Source: Tannerellaceae bacterium (GTDB taxonomy: Bacteria > Bacteroidota > Bacteroidia > Bacteroidales > Tannerellaceae). From it: a stretch of DNA of 64,000 nt. A program made the translations under genes and the position numbers. Each line of letters begins with the position of its first letter. Position 1 is the stretch's first letter. The notes below the pieces were generated by a model. That model saw only the letters and a program-made list of their open reading frames with translations. It had not been told where the DNA came from and ran no database searches. The stretch covers positions 108,607-172,606 of the forward strand of contig JAJQFE010000003.1 of the NCBI GenBank assembly GCA_021201295.1, written 5' to 3'. This document shows, in pieces, positions 8,473-16,745 of this stretch.

Positions 8473-9075
8473 ATGAAGGCTGATGATGGACATTTTGCCA
8501 GATTATTAGCTGATTTACCTGAACCACTTTCCCAGGACCTGCTATTTATCTGGGATCTGCAAAGCCGTTGCAAGCGTGTTGCAGTAAAAAAAGGGGATTA
8601 TCTCCTGCGTGCCGGAGAAGTGTGCCAGAATGCCTATTTTATCAATAAAGGACTGTTTATTAATCAATATATTAATGATAAAGGAAATGAATGTGTAACC
8701 GGATTTTCTTCCGATGACCAGTATCCTTTTCTTTTCGTACTCAGCTATTTCACCAAATCACCTTCCGAATTTGAGATCAAAGCGATTGAAGACGGAGAAC
8801 TGATTTGTATTTCCCGACAGGACATAGAAGAATTATCGTTGCATTACCCTCCGTTTGCTGCTTATTGCCAGAATGCTATGCTGGTGATCATTTCCAAACT
8901 ATATACGCTGTTTGCCATCCGCCAGTCCTGCACGGCTGAAGAATTTATGTCTCATCTGTATAACCATTATGCCTGGTTAGTGAACCGTATTCCGGATAAA
9001 TACATCGCCTGTTATATGGGGATTAGTAAGGAATGGTACTGCAAACTCAAGAAGCGTGTTTTTAAATTAAATTAA
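8473..9075 (+). CDS. Crp/Fnr-family transcriptional regulator
   Basis: This 200-residue protein has a cyclic-nucleotide-binding-type beta barrel (about 25-130, with KKGDYLLRAGEVCQNAYFIN, then KAIEDGELICISRQDI), a dimerisation helix, and a short C-terminal helix-turn-helix ending YIACYMGISKEWYCKLKKRV. The cNMP-binding arginine is not evident, so the ligand is unknown, as for most Bacteroidales members. The C-terminal part is short for a full winged helix. It lies between the coiled-coil gene and the export operon, whose promoter begins right after it; control of that operon is possible but is inference. Confidence 0.82.
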   Translation: MKADDGHFARLLADLPEPLSQDLLFIWDLQSRCKRVAVKKGDYLLRAGEVCQNAYFINKGLFINQYINDKGNECVTGFSSDDQYPFLFVLSYFTKSPSEFEIKAIEDGELICISRQDIEELSLHYPPFAAYCQNAMLVIISKLYTLFAIRQSCTAEEFMSHLYNHYAWLVNRIPDKYIACYMGISKEWYCKLKKRVFKLN

Positions 9076-9102
9076 TTCAATTTTATATTTTCCCTGATTC
9101 TC

Positions 9103-9110
9103 TAATTTTG
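9103..9110 (+). promoter_or_regulatory. Bacteroidota -7 element of the TolC-HlyD-ABC operon
   Basis: TAATTTTG matches TAnnTTTG. It leaves a leader of roughly 130-150 bases before the TolC gene, long enough for regulation, but I see no known riboswitch fold there. Confidence 0.45.
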
Positions 9111-9266
9111 TATTCGGATTTACAGACTAATCCATATATATGGAGAGTTATGTATAAACATAGAACATTCGTTTTAAAAAGATTGTTTTATTTTAATGAA
9201 TATAGACTCATATCTCTTTGGAGAAACATCTTAGGTTAGTAATCCCTTATGGTAAATAAGATAAAC

Positions 9267-10619
9267 ATGAAAAGGATTGTCGTTGTATTAGTATGGTTAC
9301 TATCGGCAGGAACTATCTACTCACAGCAGACCCGGACGCTGGAAGAATGCCGCGAGTTAGCTATCCGGAATAATAAGGAGTTAAAAATTGCCGGAACACA
9401 GATCAGGGTTGCTGAGAATGAAAGAAAAGCAGTCTTTACCAAATATTTTCCGGAGATCTCCGGAACCGGACTCTATCTCTGGAACCAGAAAAATATCAAA
9501 CTGGTTGACTTCAGCGAGCTGGGATTAGTGGGAGAGATTCTGCCTGATAATGTCAAAGACTTTTTTACGCTTGATATACATAATGTCTGGTTGGGTGGGT
9601 TTTCCCTGATCCAGCCTGTCTTTTCCGGTGGACGGATTGTGAATTACAACCATATTGCTGCCTATGCGACGGAGCTGGCCCGTTCCATGAACGACCTGAC
9701 CTTGCAGAATGTGCTTTACCTGACCGACCAGGCTTACTGGCAGGTAGTCTCCGTCACCCATAAGAAGCAATTAGCAGATGCCTATGTGGAATTACTCCGG
9801 CAAATGGACCGGAATGTTACGGCTATGATCGAAGAAGGAATGGCTACGCAGGTGGAAGGTCTTTCTGTGCGGGTAAAACTCAATGAAGCGGAAGTGGCAC
9901 AAACCAAAGCTGAAAACGCCTTGGCCTTGAGCCAGATGCTACTGGCACAGATCTGTGGGCTGCCTATCGAAGAGCCTTTCACGTTGGCAGATGAGTATGT
10001 GGAATTTTTAACGGCTACTTCTGAAGCGGAAGTAGCGGATGTCGGAGAAGCCTTTGCCAATCGCCAGGAACTGAAAAGCCTGGAGATTACCACCCGTATC
10101 TTTAAGAAAAAGGAACAGATCGCTTTCGGAGAGATGTTACCCTCTGTCGGGCTGTTAGCCAATTATTCCGTGATGAACCCTAACCTGCAGAATGGTTTTA
10201 AGCATGAGTTTGCCGGAGCCTTCCATGTGGGAGTGACCGTAAGCGTACCGATCACAGGCTGGTGGGAAGGCACTTACAAAAGAAATGCCGCAAAGGCAGA
10301 AACCCATATTGCACGTTTGGAACTGGAAGCGGCCAAAGAAGCCATTGAACTGGAAGTACACCAATCCGTGTATAAAGCAAACGAAGCAAAGAAAAAATTA
10401 GTGGCCTCCAATAAAAATATGGAGAGTGCGGAAGAGAACCTGCGCTATGCCACTTATGGTTTTGAGGAAGGAGTCATTCCTGCCCTGAACCTGATGGAAG
10501 CCCAGACAGCCTGGGTGTCTGCCCGTTCCGAGCTGATCGATTCCCAGATAGAAGTCAAGCTGACGAAAGTCTATCTGGAAAAAGCCCTGGGACGATTAAC
10601 ACCAGAAGAGATAAAATAA
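9267..10619 (+). CDS. TolC-family outer membrane efflux protein
   Basis: About 450 residues from ATG 9267, which gives a clean signal peptide (MKRIVVVLVWLLSAGTIYSQ). An in-frame ATG at 9249 would add six residues. The two repeated OEP regions of TolC proteins are visible: an N-terminal half starting TLEECRELAIRNNKELKIA and a C-terminal half with EAIELEVHQSVYKANEAKKK and EGVIPALNLMEAQTAWVSAR. It forms the outer-membrane channel of a tripartite export system with the following HlyD and permease genes. A 121-base gap holding a dispersed repeat separates it from the HlyD gene. Confidence 0.93.
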   Translation: MKRIVVVLVWLLSAGTIYSQQTRTLEECRELAIRNNKELKIAGTQIRVAENERKAVFTKYFPEISGTGLYLWNQKNIKLVDFSELGLVGEILPDNVKDFFTLDIHNVWLGGFSLIQPVFSGGRIVNYNHIAAYATELARSMNDLTLQNVLYLTDQAYWQVVSVTHKKQLADAYVELLRQMDRNVTAMIEEGMATQVEGLSVRVKLNEAEVAQTKAENALALSQMLLAQICGLPIEEPFTLADEYVEFLTATSEAEVADVGEAFANRQELKSLEITTRIFKKKEQIAFGEMLPSVGLLANYSVMNPNLQNGFKHEFAGAFHVGVTVSVPITGWWEGTYKRNAAKAETHIARLELEAAKEAIELEVHQSVYKANEAKKKLVASNKNMESAEENLRYATYGFEEGVIPALNLMEAQTAWVSARSELIDSQIEVKLTKVYLEKALGRLTPEEIK

Positions 10620-10621
10620 GC

Positions 10622-10708
10622 CAGAAGTCAGAGGAGTCAGAGAATCAGGAAATATAAAATCTACTTAACTCCTAAGAAGCGGAGCGACTGATAACTTCTT
10701 TAACTACT
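10622..10708 (-). repeat. Dispersed intergenic repeat, copy A
   Basis: The minus strand of 10656-10708 matches 20005-20057 on the plus strand at about 45 of 53 positions, sharing CAGTCGCT and GTTAAGTAGATT. It lies between the TolC and HlyD genes. The flanking part (AAGTCAGAGGAGTCAG at 10625-10640) resembles the outer arm of the other copy. Confidence 0.65.
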
Positions 10709-10740
10709 AAAAAAATAATAACATTAAAACTATATACACA

Positions 10741-11745
10741 ATGAACGAGAATAAAAAGTTTTCGATCAGTAACATGGCCTTAGCCTTTATCGCGGTACTA
10801 CTGGTGATCGGATTAGTCGCATTAGCCGGGTTTTTCTTTCTGAGTCCGCCTCCTGAAATCATTATGGGACAGGCAGAAGCAACGGAGGTCCGTATTTCCA
10901 GTAAAGTTCCCGGACGTATCGACAGTTATCGTTTTAATGAAGGAGATCATGTCAGACGGGGAGACACGTTAGTCTTTCTGGATGTTCCCGATGTACAGGC
11001 TAAATTACGCCAGGCAGAGGCCGCTCGTTCGGCTGCCCAGGTACAGGATCTGAAAGCCCGCCGGGGCGCCCGTTCGGAAGAGATTACGGGAGCCTATGAA
11101 CTATGGCAGCAAGCACTGGCCGGAAGGGAGATTGCCCAGAAATCGTTTGACCGTATACAAAATCTGTATGTACGTGGTGTCGTTTCCGCACAGACCCGTG
11201 ATGAAGCGGAAGCCAACCTGAAATCGATGATTGCTACTGAACGGGCGGCCAAATCCCAGTATGATATGGCTACGGACGGAACCCGTTCGGAAGATAAAGC
11301 TTCGGCGAATGCGTTGGTGCGTCAGGCAGATGCTGCTGTGGATGAAGTGGAATCTTATATAGAAGAATCGATTTTACTCTCTCCTATTGACGGAGAGATC
11401 TCCGAACGATATCCGGAGTTAGGAGAATTAGTGGGAACAGGGGCGCCTATTATGAGTATTGCTGACCTGAATGACATGTGGGTAACGTTTAGCGTACGGG
11501 AAGACCTGCTGGAAGATATCTGGATAGATACCGAACTGGAGGCTTTTATTCCTGCACTGGGTAACCGGGATATCCGGGTGAAAGTCTATTATATGAAAGA
11601 TATGGGAACCTATGCAGCCTGGAAAGCAACTAAGACTACCGGGCAGTTTGATTCCAAAACATTTGAAGTCCGTGCACGCCCCATGGAACGGATTCCTGAT
11701 CTTCGTCCGGGCATGTCGGTTATTCTGAAAAGAAGCGTACACTGA
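10741..11745 (+). CDS. HlyD-family membrane fusion protein
   Basis: The 334-residue periplasmic adaptor has one N-terminal transmembrane helix (about 13-33). A barrel-sandwich (biotinyl-lipoyl) half motif follows, VRISSKVPGRIDSYRFNEGD, then an alpha-helical hairpin (about 85-200), the second half motif ILLSPIDGEISERYPELGE, and a beta-barrel domain ending LRPGMSVILKRSVH. It bridges the inner-membrane permeases and TolC. The permease gene begins 4 bases after its stop. Confidence 0.93.
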   Translation: MNENKKFSISNMALAFIAVLLVIGLVALAGFFFLSPPPEIIMGQAEATEVRISSKVPGRIDSYRFNEGDHVRRGDTLVFLDVPDVQAKLRQAEAARSAAQVQDLKARRGARSEEITGAYELWQQALAGREIAQKSFDRIQNLYVRGVVSAQTRDEAEANLKSMIATERAAKSQYDMATDGTRSEDKASANALVRQADAAVDEVESYIEESILLSPIDGEISERYPELGELVGTGAPIMSIADLNDMWVTFSVREDLLEDIWIDTELEAFIPALGNRDIRVKVYYMKDMGTYAAWKATKTTGQFDSKTFEVRARPMERIPDLRPGMSVILKRSVH

Positions 11746-11749
11746 ATCT

Positions 11750-12928
11750 ATGACGTTTACCGAAGGTTTACATAGAATCTGGCTGGTGGCCAGACGGGAG
11801 TTCTACCGGTTGTCACACACGCCGGTCTATTTCTTCAGCATGCTGATAGCACCCATGATCAGTGCAGTTTTCTTCTTGTCGCTGATGAGTGGTGGGTTGC
11901 CGCATGATCTGCCTATTGCTGTGGTGGATTTGGATAATTCTTCCACTTCCCGGAGCCTGATTCGTCAGTTAGATGCTTTTCAGACAGTACAGGTCATCCT
12001 GCGGACTGCTTCTTTTGAAGAGGCCCGGGTAGCTATGCAAAAAGGAGAAGTGTATGGCATTTACTACATCCCGGAAGATTTCTCCAAAGAAGCCGTTTCC
12101 GGAAAGCAGCCTACGCTTTCTTTTTATACGAATGGCACCTACCTGATCGCTGCTTCCCTGCTCTACAGGGATATGAAAACCCTGTCCGTACTGGCCGGTG
12201 CGGCTGTCGGACTGGAAACCGGACTGGCACAGGGCTATACGGAAGACCAGGTCATGGCACAACTCCAGCCGGTCACTATAGATGGTCATCCTATCGGAAA
12301 CCCTTGGCTGAGTTATTCTATTTACCTGAACAATATTATTATTCCTGCTTTTTTACAATTAATGATCTTTTTGGTAACTGTGTTTAGTATCGGGTCAGAG
12401 ATTAAATATGCCACTTCCCGTGAATGGTTACATTTGGGAGGGGATTCTATTACCATCAGTTTAGTAGGGAAGATCCTACCCCAGACCTTGATCTTTACGC
12501 TGTTAGGCTGGATGTTTGCTGCAATCTTGTATGGCTATTTTGCTTTTCCTTTAAATAGCGGATGGCTTCCTATGCTAAGTGCGATCTTCCTGTTGGTAGT
12601 GGCAGCCCAGTCCGTCGGGATCCTCATGATCGGGGTATTGCCTACGTTACGTATGGGGTTAAGTTTTGCCAGCCTCTTTGGTATGGTCTCTTTTTCCATC
12701 ATCGGCTTTTCCTATCCGCTGCTGGCTATGAACCCGACTTTGCAGGGAGTGGCCAACCTGTTCCCGTTACGGCATTATTTCCTCATCTACGTGGACCAGG
12801 CACTCAATGGACGGAATCTGTATTATTCCTGGGCACAATATGCCAGCCTGGCGGCTTTTCTTATCCTTCCTCTGTTGGTGGGCAGGAACCTGAAGAAGGC
12901 ATTATTGTATTTTAAGTACCTTCCTTAA
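11750..12928 (+). CDS. ABC-2 type transporter permease (first of pair)
   Basis: The 392-residue inner-membrane protein has an N-terminal helix (about 22-42), a large periplasmic domain (about 45-185, starting PIAVVDLDNSSTSRSLIRQL), and five or more C-terminal helices, the layout of YhhJ/YbhR-type ABC-2 permeases. It sits directly after HlyD and before a second, related permease. No ATP-binding subunit with Walker motifs is encoded in this operon, so an ATPase must come from elsewhere or the pair works differently. Confidence 0.9.
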   Translation: MTFTEGLHRIWLVARREFYRLSHTPVYFFSMLIAPMISAVFFLSLMSGGLPHDLPIAVVDLDNSSTSRSLIRQLDAFQTVQVILRTASFEEARVAMQKGEVYGIYYIPEDFSKEAVSGKQPTLSFYTNGTYLIAASLLYRDMKTLSVLAGAAVGLETGLAQGYTEDQVMAQLQPVTIDGHPIGNPWLSYSIYLNNIIIPAFLQLMIFLVTVFSIGSEIKYATSREWLHLGGDSITISLVGKILPQTLIFTLLGWMFAAILYGYFAFPLNSGWLPMLSAIFLLVVAAQSVGILMIGVLPTLRMGLSFASLFGMVSFSIIGFSYPLLAMNPTLQGVANLFPLRHYFLIYVDQALNGRNLYYSWAQYASLAAFLILPLLVGRNLKKALLYFKYLP

Positions 12929-12940
12929 AAACAGAACAGT

Positions 12941-14152
12941 ATGGCACGAGAATACCGGTTACGTTACATTATCAAAGAGGGCTTTTTTGACATCTTCTAT
13001 GTCTGGCGGGATGAACTGAAAAATATTTTTAAAGATGCGGGCGTGATTACCCTGATCTTTATTGTACCGCTGTTCTACCCGGTTTTGTATACGTTCATTT
13101 ATAATAATGAGATCGTCTACAATGCCAAAATGGTCGTAGTGGACCAGTCGGATTCTTTTTTAAGCCGGGAGTTCATCCGTAAGGTAGATGGAACGGCAGA
13201 TGTAGCCGTAGTTGCCGTTTGTGGCGGTATGGAAGAGGCCAAACGGATGCTGGATGAGAAAAAAGCCTATGGGATCCTTTATATTCCCTCTGAATTCAGT
13301 AAAGACCTGAACCGGGGAGAACAGACTACGGTGTCCCTCTACACGGATATGAGTGCGTTGCTCTATTATAAATCCCTTTTACTGGCAACTACGGAGGTTT
13401 CGCTGGATATAGGAAAAGAGCTACAGATGAGAAGCCATCCGGCTTCTACGGATAAATTGCAGGAAATCACTGTCAATCCGATCCCGTATGAATCCATAGG
13501 GCTGTTTAATTCCCAGAATGGATTTGCCAGTTTTCTGGTTCCGGCTATTTTGATCCTGATCATCCAGCAGACCTTAGCACTGGGCATTGGCATGCTGGGA
13601 GGGACTGCCAGGGAAAGAAACCGTTTTCATACATTAGTTCCTATCAGTCGCCATTTCAATGGCACCTTACGGATCGTATTCGGTAAATCCTTAGCCTATG
13701 TAATTATCTATTCCATTATCTCCCTATGGGTATTCGTTATTGTACCCCGTTTGTTTTCATTGCCCCAGGTAGGAGAGCCATTAACTGTCCTGTTATTTAT
13801 ATTGCTCTACTTTTTTGCCTGTATATTCTTCTCCATGACCATATCCGGATTTATGACCTCCCGGGAGTCTCCTATGATCGTTTTTGTGTTTACTTCTGCG
13901 ATCCTGTTATTTATTTCGGGTGTTTCGTGGCCTAAAGAGGCCATTCCTCCTTTCTGGAAAGCGGTAGGTTATTTGTTCCCTTCCACACCCGGTATTCAGG
14001 GATTTGTCCGGATCAATACGGCTGGGGCTACATTAAACGAAGTGACCCATGAATACCAGACCTTATGGGTGCAGGTCGGCTTCTATTTTATTACTTCTGC
14101 TTTGGTCTACCGGTATCAGATCATTCGCAGCCGGAAGCTTCTTCATCAGTAA
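12941..14152 (+). CDS. ABC-2 type transporter permease (second of pair)
   Basis: The 403-residue protein has the same architecture as the preceding permease: one N-terminal helix, a periplasmic domain beginning KMVVVDQSDSFLSREFIRKV, and a C-terminal membrane bundle. It is probably the heterodimer partner. It is the last gene of the export operon. A 15-base-pair dyad lies 82 bases downstream. The substrate is unknown; exporters of this family handle drugs, bile salts or lipids. Confidence 0.9.
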   Translation: MAREYRLRYIIKEGFFDIFYVWRDELKNIFKDAGVITLIFIVPLFYPVLYTFIYNNEIVYNAKMVVVDQSDSFLSREFIRKVDGTADVAVVAVCGGMEEAKRMLDEKKAYGILYIPSEFSKDLNRGEQTTVSLYTDMSALLYYKSLLLATTEVSLDIGKELQMRSHPASTDKLQEITVNPIPYESIGLFNSQNGFASFLVPAILILIIQQTLALGIGMLGGTARERNRFHTLVPISRHFNGTLRIVFGKSLAYVIIYSIISLWVFVIVPRLFSLPQVGEPLTVLLFILLYFFACIFFSMTISGFMTSRESPMIVFVFTSAILLFISGVSWPKEAIPPFWKAVGYLFPSTPGIQGFVRINTAGATLNEVTHEYQTLWVQVGFYFITSALVYRYQIIRSRKLLHQ

Positions 14153-14233
14153 TATGTATTTATGAAGGAACAGGTGGCCCGTAAGAAAGCTGTGCCGTGT
14201 TGAAGCCCTGTGGTGGTAGTTATAGTAGTAAAA

Positions 14234-14271
14234 ATAATACACTTATTATTTTTTAGTAATAAGTGTATTAT
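14234..14271. terminator. Perfect 15-bp dyad after the export operon
   Basis: ATAATACACTTATTA pairs perfectly with TAATAAGTGTATTAT across an 8-base loop (TTTTTTAG). It is AT-rich and lacks a T-run afterwards, so it could be a weak two-way terminator or a protein-binding palindrome. The rest of the 180-base gap 14153-14333 shows nothing else. Confidence 0.45.
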
Positions 14272-14333
14272 GCTGTGTGAATAAATATATTATGAACTAT
14301 CTTCTTTCTCAGGCAGGCACGCTGTGTGCCGGC

Positions 14334-14570
14334 TTAAATTTTTGAAGTATGTAATTTCCTGTAATTGGCTATGCGGGCATCTATTTCCTCCTGGGACAGA
14401 TGAGCCGGAAGTTCAATGGTGGTTCGGTCTGTGATGGTGATCTGGATCACTACACCATTTTTTTCCTTCAGGTTTTTTAAAAGCATTTTTACCTGGTTAT
14501 GAGCGGAATCTCCACTGGAATAACTGATTTTTTGTTTTTTAGGAGCCGGAAAACTTTGTTTTAATGCCAT
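14334..14570 (-). CDS. Small basic hypothetical protein
   Basis: The 78-residue frame is basic at its N-terminus (MALKQSFPAPKKQKISYSSG) and then predicts a helix, a beta strand and a helix (VVIQITITDRTTIELP, then QEEIDARIANYRKLH). No family is recognised. There is no signal peptide or membrane segment. The composition looks like real coding sequence, but no clear promoter or ribosome binding site supports it. Confidence 0.5.
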   Translation of the reverse strand: MALKQSFPAPKKQKISYSSGDSAHNQVKMLLKNLKEKNGVVIQITITDRTTIELPAHLSQEEIDARIANYRKLHTSKI

Positions 14571-15010
14571 TTTATTTTGATTTAAAAATGAGTATGCTGA
14601 TTCGTATGCTATTGAGTATACTTAAAGAGAAGGAAATTTTATTGGTGGGACCTCTTATACAAGACCTGGATGGCCGGAAGAAAAGTACATGCCGGCGCCT
14701 TTCTTTTTCCTATAATCGGGGAATGTGCAATAAAAGACTGGTCTTATCCTAAATAAGATACTGATATCTAAAGATAAGCATATAATTTGGATTAACCAGT
14801 AGAAAGAGAGGCATTCCTTAGCAAACTGGTAGGTGGATTATAGATTATATTTTTATTAAAACATTTATTAACTCATTTCTGGTTGATGAGGATTTGACGG
14901 TTGAAGGGAATCTATTTTAGTTCGGATTACAAATCCTCATGTTTAACCATTCTTATATCCGTATTAATTGGAATTGCAAATCCTTGCATCTAACCAAGGG
15001 TATCCCTATA
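14571..15010. other. Gene-free 440-base region with a REP-like repeat
   Basis: No convincing gene or RNA was found. The notable content is the inverted and direct repeat structure at 14887-14996. A short plus-strand frame at 14564-14752 exists, but its composition is not convincing. Confidence 0.5.
14887..14996. repeat. REP-like inverted and direct repeat
   Basis: TGAGGATTTG at 14887-14896 pairs perfectly with CAAATCCTCA at 14930-14939. The right arm context (TACAAATCCTCATGTTTAACC) recurs imperfectly about 47 bases later as TGCAAATCCTTGCATCTAACC. This resembles repetitive extragenic palindromes of Bacteroidota that are mobilised by REP-associated transposases; no transposase lies in the window. 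Confidence 0.5.
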
Positions 15011-15013
15011 AAA

Positions 15014-15037
15014 AAGCCGGATTGCTACATCCGGCTT
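15014..15037 (-). terminator. Terminator of the DUF1080 fusion gene
   Basis: AAGCCGGAT and ATCCGGCTT form a 9-base-pair stem. On the minus strand it is followed by six T after the gene end at 15060. Confidence 0.85.
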
Positions 15038-15059
15038 GTTATGAAGGAAATGTGATCTG

Positions 15060-16451
15060 TTAAATCTTAATACTGGGCTTATACATATGTTCTGCTGTCA
15101 GGCCGCATTCTTTTTTCATACGGATACTGTAGCTCAGGTCGCTCACTTCCGGGGTCACGTTGTTACTTCCAAAGGTGAATTTAACGCCTGCCTCTTTGGC
15201 TTTCAGAATGATCGCTTTATTCGGTATGTTATACAGCTCATTAATTTCCAGTCCCTTTCCACTTTTAGCCAGTGCATCCACAAACTTATTCATGCGTGCT
15301 TCTGTCCAGAACTCGTCATACCGTTCATCCATGGGTGAAGGGAGGAAACAGGGATTTACGTAGATAGCCATAGGTTCCTGTAATACTTCACAGATCCGGT
15401 CTACAATCAGGTCCATGTATTTTTCTTCCTCATCGATCCAGGTTTCTTCCGGTATCCACAGGCGGGTGCGGCGTCCTTTATGGTCTGCAAAAGTGAGTGC
15501 ATCGGTAAAGACATAGTCAAACTCGTCCCGGACTTCCTGGGAGAAAGTAGTCAGCCATTCACGGCCTTCTGCCTGCATAGCTAGGATAAAAGGTTCGGAA
15601 CGCATCTCAGTCAGGAATTTCATGACTTCCTGGTCATTGGTGATGGGGAAACCGATCCCACAGTTAGGGGCAATGGCATAATTGATCCCTGTCTGACGGG
15701 ATTGTCTGGCGGCTACTTCTTTGGTTAATCCTCCTTTAAGATGGACATGGTAGTCCAGTACTGGGAAATCTTCCTGATGCAGTCTGATGATCTCATCTGT
15801 CTGCTCATTGACCGCTTGTATGAGTTGAGTATTCACTTCCGTAAAATTCTTTTCCGGTAGCACGGTAACTTCTATGTTTCTGATCCGGATATCTCCGTCT
15901 CCGCTACTTACGATGGCAAATGTCCCTTCTGATATGGTGGCGGTGGCATGGGGGCCTACCCGGTAAGGGGAAGCCGGCTCAATGTAGTCTACAACCGGGG
16001 CACCGTTAATATGTACGGAAATAGCATTTCCGTCTACCTGGATATCCATTTTGTACCATTCCTCTTCTTTGACAAAGCTTTTGGTCAGGTTACGTACGGA
16101 GATAAGGCTGCCGCTCATTTTCCACCAGACCGGATCTTCCCGGTCGTTATTGATCGCTACCTGATAGCCCTTGCCGAGGGTAGGAGTGGTATGAAACCAG
16201 ACAGCCCCTTTTCCTCCCGGGCTGGTGCAGACATCCATATGCAGGGTGAAATTTTTATATTTCCCGTTTTTTAATACGGCGGAGGCATTTTCTCCTTTTA
16301 ATGTGAGTACCTGGTCTTCTACGAAGACCTGTCCGGTAGTTGCCCATTTGTCTGTGCTGTTTCCGTCAAACAGGGAACCGCTCCCGGAGGTATTGCACGA
16401 AGCCAGTATAAGACAACATACACTTGTCAAAAGAATGGATATACGTTTCAT
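15060..16451 (-). CDS. Lipoprotein fusing a DUF1080 (3-keto-glycoside hydrolase-type) domain to a PHP/amidohydrolase-like domain
   Basis: The 463-residue protein has a lipoprotein signal (LTSVCCLILASC, cysteine near 19). A DUF1080, LamG-like beta sandwich (about 25-200) follows, with GKGAVWFHTT, DPVWWKMSG and EEWYKMDIQVDGN. The C-terminal domain (about 225-463) begins VLDYHVHLKGGLTKE, an HxH metal-site motif, continues with MQAEGREW, and ends with a strand carrying FTFGSNN, which suggests a metal-dependent TIM-barrel hydrolase. DUF1080 proteins hydrolyse 3-keto-glycosides in Bacteroides. The function of the fused domain is unknown. It is divergent from a sugar isomerase-like lipoprotein gene and has its own promoter and terminator. 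Confidence 0.85.
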   Translation of the reverse strand: MKRISILLTSVCCLILASCNTSGSGSLFDGNSTDKWATTGQVFVEDQVLTLKGENASAVLKNGKYKNFTLHMDVCTSPGGKGAVWFHTTPTLGKGYQVAINNDREDPVWWKMSGSLISVRNLTKSFVKEEEWYKMDIQVDGNAISVHINGAPVVDYIEPASPYRVGPHATATISEGTFAIVSSGDGDIRIRNIEVTVLPEKNFTEVNTQLIQAVNEQTDEIIRLHQEDFPVLDYHVHLKGGLTKEVAARQSRQTGINYAIAPNCGIGFPITNDQEVMKFLTEMRSEPFILAMQAEGREWLTTFSQEVRDEFDYVFTDALTFADHKGRRTRLWIPEETWIDEEEKYMDLIVDRICEVLQEPMAIYVNPCFLPSPMDERYDEFWTEARMNKFVDALAKSGKGLEINELYNIPNKAIILKAKEAGVKFTFGSNNVTPEVSDLSYSIRMKKECGLTAEHMYKPSIKI

Positions 16452-16482
16452 GATATTGTGGGTTATTAAAATTTCATTTTGC

Positions 16483-16490
16483 CAAAGATA
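16483..16490 (-). promoter_or_regulatory. Bacteroidota -7 element of the DUF1080 fusion gene
   Basis: The minus strand reads TATCTTTG, 32 bases before the start at 16451. The divergent region 16452-16745 also carries the opposite promoter at 16702; I see no palindromic operator between them. Confidence 0.6.
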
Positions 16491-16701
16491 ATAAAATAAA
16501 GGAGTGGTTGGTTTATTCTTTGGTAAAATCCTTTGCAGGAAGTTCCGGTAACCCTTCTGATTAGTATGAAGATAGACTTATCCGTAACCGGAAATTATTT
16601 CAAACAGGTAAAGAAGAAAAAATATTCAATATGTTTTGACATTTATGCACGATTTTTGATGATTTTAACATATTCGGGTATAAAACCTCGAAATATAGTT
16701 T

Positions 16702-16709
16702 TACTTTTG
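16702..16709 (+). promoter_or_regulatory. Bacteroidota -7 element of the sugar isomerase-like gene
   Basis: TACTTTTG matches TAnnTTTG and lies 37 bases before ATG 16746. Confidence 0.6.
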
Positions 16710-16745
16710 TAAATATTCTCAAGTAAACTTAATTAAATAGGTGCT

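Noticed and set aside
14564..14752. A 62-codon plus-strand frame next to the small basic gene
   Set aside because: It overlaps the start of the opposite gene, has unconvincing composition and no promoter.
14571..15059. tRNA or small RNA gene
   Set aside because: I could not form a cloverleaf or recognise a T-loop; only repeats and a terminator are visible.
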